Source: Amaranthus tricolor | Lineage: Eukaryota; Streptophyta; Magnoliopsida; Caryophyllales; Amaranthaceae | Length of the DNA: 64,000 nt | Assembly: GCF_026212465.1 (NCBI RefSeq) | Contig: NC_080048.1 | Span: forward strand, 23,084,934-23,148,933 | Reading direction: 5' to 3' | In this document: positions 57,122-64,000 of the stretch, piece by piece | How the letters are laid out: each line of letters starts with the position of its first letter | How positions within the stretch are numbered: the first letter of the stretch is position 1 | The notes under the pieces: model-generated | What the model saw: the letters and a program-made list of their open reading frames with translations, nothing else | What the model was told of the DNA's origin: nothing | The model's database searches: none | Made by a program: the position numbers and the translations under genes

Positions 57122-60100
57122 TGTTCTTTTAATGATCATTTGTAGTTTTTGACTGTGTCATTAATCAAATCTTACGCACAACATTAATCCTTGCATAATC
57201 AAGGCCTTAATCAGCCACGATTTCGCATCAAAACCAAGTTTGAGTACTTTACGCGCGAAATTGAAAAAAACGCTTTAAAACCCATAAAATCGCAACTTAA
57301 CTTCTAATTTCTAGCATATGGCTATTATTTTCAATTCTAACCATTTCAACACAATAATATATGCCAAACAGTGTTGTGTGCCAAGTTTCGTGCATAACAA
57401 ACAAAGTTTGAGCTTCTTTACGCGCGAAATTGACAAAAACGCTTAAAAACCCTTAAAATCGCAACTTAACTTCTAATTTCTAGCATATGACTATTATTTT
57501 CAATTCTAACCATTTCAGCACAATAATATATGCCAAATAGTGTTGTTTTCCAAGTTTCGTGCATAACAAACCATGTTTGACCTACTTTACGCGCGAAATT
57601 GACTAAAACGCTTAAAAATCCTTAAAATCGCAACTTAACACCTAATTTCTACCATATGACTATTATTTTCAATTCTAACCATTTCAACACAACAATACAT
57701 GCCAAATAGTCTTGTGTGCGAAGTTTCGTGCATAACAAACCAATTTTGACCTACTTTACGCGCGAAATTGACACAGCAGCAAACTAGTGACCAGACCACC
57801 TTGCACGACACGTGGAGACCAAACCTATGCATCCAGGACCTAGGCTAAAGTTGAAATGGAATCTTGGTACTTGGATCTAGCTATCAAGGTCCTAAAACCA
57901 TTCTAACAATCCCCGTGGACTCCTAGAAGCTGAGTTGAAAGAGGGCTGCTCGACAGTTTGCTAGATCAGAATTTTGTTTAAGTGTTTGTGGTTGTTTCGT
58001 GTTCTTTTAATGATAATTTGTAGTTTTTGACTGTGTCATTAATCAAAGTTTACGCACAACATTAATCCTTGCATAACCAAGGCCTTAATTAGCCCCGATT
58101 TCGCATCAAAACCAAGTTTGTGTACTTTACGCGCGAAATTGAAAAAAACGCTTTAAAACCCATAAAATCGCAACTTAACTTCTAATTTCTAGCATATGGC
58201 TATTATTTTAAATTCTAACCACTTCAACACAATAACATATGCCAAACAGTGTTGTGTGCCAAGTTTCGTGCATAACAAACAAAGTTTGAGCTTCTTTACG
58301 CGCGAAATTGACAAAAACGCTTAAAAACCCTTAAAATCGCAACTTAACTTCTAATATCTAGCATATGACTATTATTTTCAATTCTAACCATTTCAGCACA
58401 ATAATATATGCCAAATAGTGTTGTTCGCCAAGTTTCGTGCATAACAAACCATGTTTGACCTACTTTACGCGCGAAATTGATAAAAACGCTTAAAAATCAT
58501 TAAAATCGCTACTTAACACCTACTTTCTTCCATATGACTATTATTTTCAATTCTAACCATTTCAACACAATAATACATGCCAAATAGTCTTGTGTGCGAA
58601 GTTTCGTGCATAACAAACCAATTTTGACCTACTTTACGCGCGAAATTGTCACAGTAGCAAACTAGTGACCAAACCACCTTGCACGACACGTGGAGACCAA
58701 ACCTATGCATCCAGGACCTAGGCTAAAGTGGAAATTGAATCTTGGTACTTGGATCTAGCTATCAAGTTCCTAAAACCATTCTAACAATCCCCGTGGATTC
58801 CTAGAAGCTGAGCTGAAGGAGGGCTGCTCGACAGTTTGCTAGATCAGAATTTTGTTTAAGTGTTTGTGGTTTTTTCGTGTTCTTTTCATGATCATTTGTA
58901 GTTTTTGACTGTGTCATTAATCAAAGCTTACGCACAACATTAATCCTTGCATAACCAAGGCCTTAATCTGACCCGGTTTCGCATTAAAACCAAGTTTGCG
59001 TACTTTACGCGCGAAATGGAAAAAAAGGTTTTAAAACCCATAAAATCGCAACTTAACTTCTAATTTCTAGCATATGGCTATTATTTTCAATTCTAACCAT
59101 TTCAGCACAATTATATATGCCAAATAGTGTTGTGTGCCAAGTTTCGTTCATAACAAACAATGTTTGAGCTACTTTACGCGCAAAATTGAAAAAAACGCTT
59201 CAAAACCCTTAAAATCGCAACTTAACTTCTAATTTCTAGCATATGACTATTATTTTCAATTCTAACCATTTCACCAAAATAATATATGCCAAATAGTGTT
59301 GTTTTCCATGTTTCGTGCATAACAAACCATGTTTGACCTACTTTACGCGCGAAATTGACAAAAACGCTTAAAAATCCTTAAAAGCGCAACTTAACACCTA
59401 ATTTCTACCATATGACTATTATTTTCAATTCTAACCATTTCCACACAATAATACATGGCAAATAGTCTTGTGTGCGAAGTTTCGTGCATAACAAACCAAT
59501 TTTGACATACTTTACGCGCGAAATTAACACAGCAGCAAACTAGTGACCAGACCACCTTGCACGACATGTGGAGACCAAACCTATGCATCCAGGACCTAGG
59601 CTAAAGTGGAAATGGAATCTTGGTACTTGGATCTAGCTATCATGGTCCTAAAACCATTCTAACAATCCCCGTGGACTCCTAGAAGCTGAGCTGAAGGAGG
59701 GCTGCTCGACAGTTTGCTAGATCAGAATTTTGTTTAAGTGTTTGTGGTTGTTTCGTGTTCTTTTAATGATCATTTGTAGTTTTTGACTGTGTCATTAATC
59801 AAATCTTACGCACAACATTAATCCTTGCATAACCAAGGCCTTAATCAACCCCGATTTTGCATCAAAACCAAGTTTAAGTGCTTTACGCGCGAAATTGAAA
59901 AAAACGCTTTAAAACCCATAAAATCGCAACTTAACTTCTAATTTCTAGCATATGGCTATTATTTTCAATTCTAACCATTTCAACACAATAATATATGCCA
60001 AACAGTGTTGTGTGCCAAATTTCGTGCATAACAAACAAAGTTTGAGCTTCTTTACGCGCGAAATTGACAAAAACGCTTAAAAACCCTTAAAATCGCAACT

Positions 60101-63100
60101 TAACTTCTAATTTCTAGCATATGACTATTATTTTCAATTCTAACCATTTCATCACAATAATATATGCCAAATAGTGTTGTTTGCCAAGTTTCGTGCATAA
60201 CAAACCATGTTTGACCTACTTTACGCGCGAAATTGACAAAAACGCTTAAAAATCCTTAAAATCGCAACTTAACACCTAATTTCTACCATATGACTATTAT
60301 TTTCAATTCTAACCATTTCAACACAACAATACATGCCAAATAGTCTTGTGTGCGAAGTTTCGTGCATAACAAACCAATTTTGACATACTTTACGCGCGAA
60401 ATTGACACAGCAGCAAACTAGTGACCAGACCACCTTGCACGACATGTGGAGACCAAACCTATGCATCCAGGACCTAGGCTAAAGTTGAAATGGAATCTTG
60501 GTACTTGGATCTAGCTATCATGGTCCTAAAACCATTCTAACAATCCCCGTGGACTCCTAGAAGCTGAGCTGAAGGAGGGCTGCTCGACAGTTTGCTAGAT
60601 CAGAATTTTGTTTAAGTGTTTGTGGTTGTTTCGTGTTCTTTTAATGATCATTTGTAGTTTTTGACTGTGTCATTAATCAAATCTTACGCACAACATTAAT
60701 CCTTGCATAACCAAGGCCTTAATCAACCCCGATTTTGCATCAAAACCAAGTTTAAGTGCTTTACGCGCGAAATTGAAAAAAACGCTTTAAAACCCATAAA
60801 ATCGCAACTTAACTTCTAATTTCTAGCATATGGCTATTATTTTCAATTCTAACCATTTCAACACAATAATATATGCCAAACAGTGTTGTGTGCCAAGTTT
60901 CGTGCATAACAAACAAAGTTTGAGCTTCTTTACGCGCGAAATTGATAAAAACGCTTAAAAACCCTTAAAATCGCAACTTAACTTCTAATTTCTAGCATAT
61001 GACTATTATTTTCAATTCTAACCATTTCAGCACAATAATATATGCCAAATAGTGTTGTTTGCCAAGTTTCGTGCATAACAAACCATGTTTGACCTACTTT
61101 ACGCGCGAAATTGACTAAAACGCTTAAAAATCCTTAAAATCGCAACTTAACACCTAATTTCTACCATATGACTATTATTTTCAATTCTAACCATTTCAAC
61201 ACAACAATACATGCCAAATAGTCTTGTGTGCGAAGTTTCGTGCATAACAAACCAATTTTGACCTACTTTACGCGTGAAATTGACACAGCAGCAAACTAGT
61301 GACCAGACCACCTTGCACGACACGTGGAGACCAAACCTATGCATCCAGGACCTAGGCTAAAGTTGAAATGGAATCTTGGTACTTGGATCTAGCTATCAAG
61401 GTCCTAAAACCATTCTAACAATCCCCGTGGACTCCTAGAAGCTGAGTTGAAAGAGGGCTGCTCGACAGTTTGCTAGATCAGAATTTTGTTTAAGTGTTTG
61501 TGGTTGTTTCGTGTTCTTTTAATGATAATTTGTAGTTTTTGACTGTGTCATTAATCAAAGTTTACGCACAACATTAATCCTTGCATAACCAAGGCCTTAA
61601 TTAGCCCCGATTTCGCATCAAAACCAAGTTTGTGTACTTTACGCGCGAAATTGAAAAAAACGCTTGAAAACCCATAAAATCGCAACTTAACTTCTAATTT
61701 CTAGCATATGGCTATTATTTTAAATTCTAACCATTTCAACACAATAACATATGCCAAACAGTGTTGTGTGCCAAGTTTCGTGCATAACAAACAAAGTTTG
61801 AGCTTCTTTACGCGCGAAATTGACAAAAACGCTTAAAAACCCTTAAAATCGCAACTTAACTTCTAATATCTAGCATATGACTATTATTTTCAATTCTAAC
61901 CATTTCTGCACAATAATATATGCCAAATAGTGTTGTTTGCCAAGTTTCGTGCATAACAAACCATGTTTGACCTACTTTACGCGCGAAATTGATAAAAACG
62001 CTTAAAAATCATTAAAATCGCTACTTAACACCTACTTTCTTCCATATGACTATTATTTTCAATTCTAACCATTTCAACACAATAATACATGCCAAATAGT
62101 CTTGTGTGCGAAGCTTCGTGCATAACAAACCAATTTTGACCTACTTTACGTGCGAAATTGTCACAGTAGCATACTAGTGACCAGACCACCTTGCACGACA
62201 CGTGGAGACCAAACCTATGCATCCAGGACCTAGGCTAAAGTGGAAATTGAATCTTGGTACTTGGATCTAGCTATCAAGTTCCTAAAACCATTCTAACAAT
62301 CCCCGTGGACTCCTAGAAGCTGAGCTGAAGGAGGGCTGCTCGACAGTTTGCTAGATCAGAATTTTGTTTAAGTGTTTGTGGTTTTTTCGTGTTCTTTTCA
62401 TGATCATTTGTAGTTTTTGACTGTGTCATTAATCAAAGCTTACGCACAACATTAATCCTTGCATAACCAAGGCCTTAATCTGACCCGGTTTCGCATTAAA
62501 ACCAAATTTGCGTACTTTACGCGCGAAATGGAAAAAAACCTTTTAAAACCCATAAAATCGCAACTTAACTTCTAATTTCTAGCATATGGCTATTATTTTC
62601 AATTCTAACCATTTCAACACAATTATATATGCCAAATAGTGTTGTGTGCCAAGTTTCGTTCATAACAAACAATGTTTGAGCTACTTTACGCGCGAAATTG
62701 AAAAAAACGCTTCAAAACCCTTAAAATCGCAACTTAACTTCTAATTTCTAGCATATGACTATTATTTTCAATTCTAACCATTTCACCAAAATAATATATG
62801 CCAAATAGTGTTGTTTTTCATGTTTCGTGCATAACAAACCATGTTTGACCTACTTTACGCGCGAAATTGACAAAAACGCTTAAAAATCCTTAAAAGCGCA
62901 ACTTAACACCTAATTTCTACCATATGACTATTATTTTCAATTCTAACCATTTCAACACAATAATACATGGCAAATAGTCTTGTGTGCGATGTTTCGTGCA
63001 TAACAAACCAATTTTGACATACTTTACGCGCGAAATTGACACAGCAGCAAACTAGTGACCAGACCACCTTGCACGACATGTGGAGACCAAACCTATGCAT

Positions 63101-63980
63101 CCAGGACCTAGGCTAAAGTGGAAATGGAATCTTGGTACTTGGATCTAGCTATCATGGTCCTAAAACCATTCTAACAATCCCCGTGGACTCCTAGAAGCTG
63201 AGCTGAAGGAGGGCTGCTCGACAGTTTGCTAGATCAGAATTTTGTTTAAGTGTTTGTGGTTGTTTCGTGTTCTTTTAATGATCATTTGTAGTTTTTGACT
63301 GTGTCATTAATCAAATCTTACGCACAACATTAATCCTTGCATAACCAAGGCCTTAATCAACCCCGATTTTGCATCAAAACCAAGTTTAAGTGCTTTACGC
63401 GCGAAATTGAAAAAAACGCTTTAAAACCCATAAAATCGCAACTTAACTTCTAATTTCTAGCATATGGCTATTATTTTCAATTCTAACCATTTCAACACAA
63501 TAATATATGCCAAACAGTGTTGTGTGCCAAGTTTCGTGCATAACAAACAAAGTTTGAGCTTCTTTACGCGCGAAATTGACAAAAACGCTTAAAAACCCTT
63601 AAAATCGCAACTTAACTTCTAATTTCTAGCATATGACTATTATTTTCAATTCTAACCATTTCAGCACAATAATATATGCCAAATAGTGTTGTTTGCCAAG
63701 TTTCGTGCATAACAAACCATGTTTGACCTACTTTACGCGCGAAATTGACTAAAACGCTTAAAAATCCTTAAAATCGCAACTTAAGACCTAATTTCTACCA
63801 TATGACTATTATTTTCAATTCTAACCATTTCAACACAACAATACATGCCAAATAGTCTTGTGTGCGAATTTTCGTGCATAACAAACCAATTTTGACCTAC
63901 TTTACGCGCGAAATTGACACAGCAGCAAACTAGTGACCAGACCACCTTGCACGACACGTGGAGACCAAACCTATGCATCC
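57122..63980. repeat. Four-monomer higher-order repeat (period ~3512 bp)
   Basis: Variants recur four monomers apart: ACCTACTTTCTTCC at about 58519 and 62031, TTTCACCAAAATAATATATG at about 59269 and 62781, GATAATTTGTAG at about 58012 and 61524. Intermediate monomers lack them. This is a different multiplicity from the dimers and trimers left of the retroelements. Confidence 0.75.
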
Positions 63981-64000
63981 AGGACCTAGGCTAAAGTTGA
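57122..64000. repeat. Satellite array, block 4 (about 8 monomers)
   Basis: Same family and orientation, starting inside a monomer at TGTTCTTTTAATGATC and running out of the window. No insertion or gene is seen. Private variants such as ACCTACTTTCTTCC and AAGTTTAAGTGC mark individual monomers. Confidence 0.96.

Overview
The window reads as repeat-rich plant heterochromatin, most likely pericentromeric or centromere-adjacent DNA of a flowering plant. I see no single-copy host gene, rRNA, tRNA or CRISPR. The evidence for a plant is a long homogenised tandem satellite, two env-like-bearing Ty1-copia (Sirevirus-type) retrotransposons, and an endogenous caulimovirid fragment. The species cannot be named from the sequence alone.

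Layout. (1) 1-14245, 24429-43124, 53911-54424 and 57122-64000 are one satellite family in one orientation, with an ~878-bp monomer and about 46 monomer equivalents in all. Each monomer holds tandem ~169-bp subunits plus a ~328-bp block without that homology. Locally the monomers form 2-, 3- and 4-monomer higher-order repeats. (2) 14246-24428 is Sirevirus-type element 1, on the minus strand, with gag, pol and an env-like ORF all open. Its 5' LTR is cut off at 824 of 1255 bp and the satellite phase jumps at the break. (3) 43125-53910 is a related element 2, also minus strand. It is structurally complete, with 1437/1438-bp LTRs and a perfect 5-bp target duplication (ACAAA). It is younger by LTR divergence, but pol carries a frameshift and the second Gag zinc knuckle lacks a Cys. 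(4) 54425-57121 is a rearranged endogenous pararetrovirus fragment. It holds a polyprotein C-terminus, a promoter-like intergenic region, the tRNA-Met primer site, and a head-to-head inverted copy leading into a movement-protein reading frame.

How the parts work together. In each retroelement, read on the minus strand, the order is 5' LTR, primer-binding site, gag (two zinc knuckles around a coiled coil), pol (protease, integrase, reverse transcriptase, RNase H), env-like ORF, a non-coding zone with two polypurine tracts, and 3' LTR. Comparing the two diverged elements shows non-coding features under apparent constraint: two LTR hairpins with compensatory base-pair changes, a repeated 7-base word (GGAACAG), and a gag/pol junction where a stop codon sits just before a splice-acceptor-like sequence. 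The pararetrovirus fragment is not a complete genome, but its promoter-like sequence points into a 269-bp inverted repeat, so any transcript could fold into a hairpin.

Main limits: alignments and counts were done by eye, family assignments rest on recognised motifs, and dates are rough.
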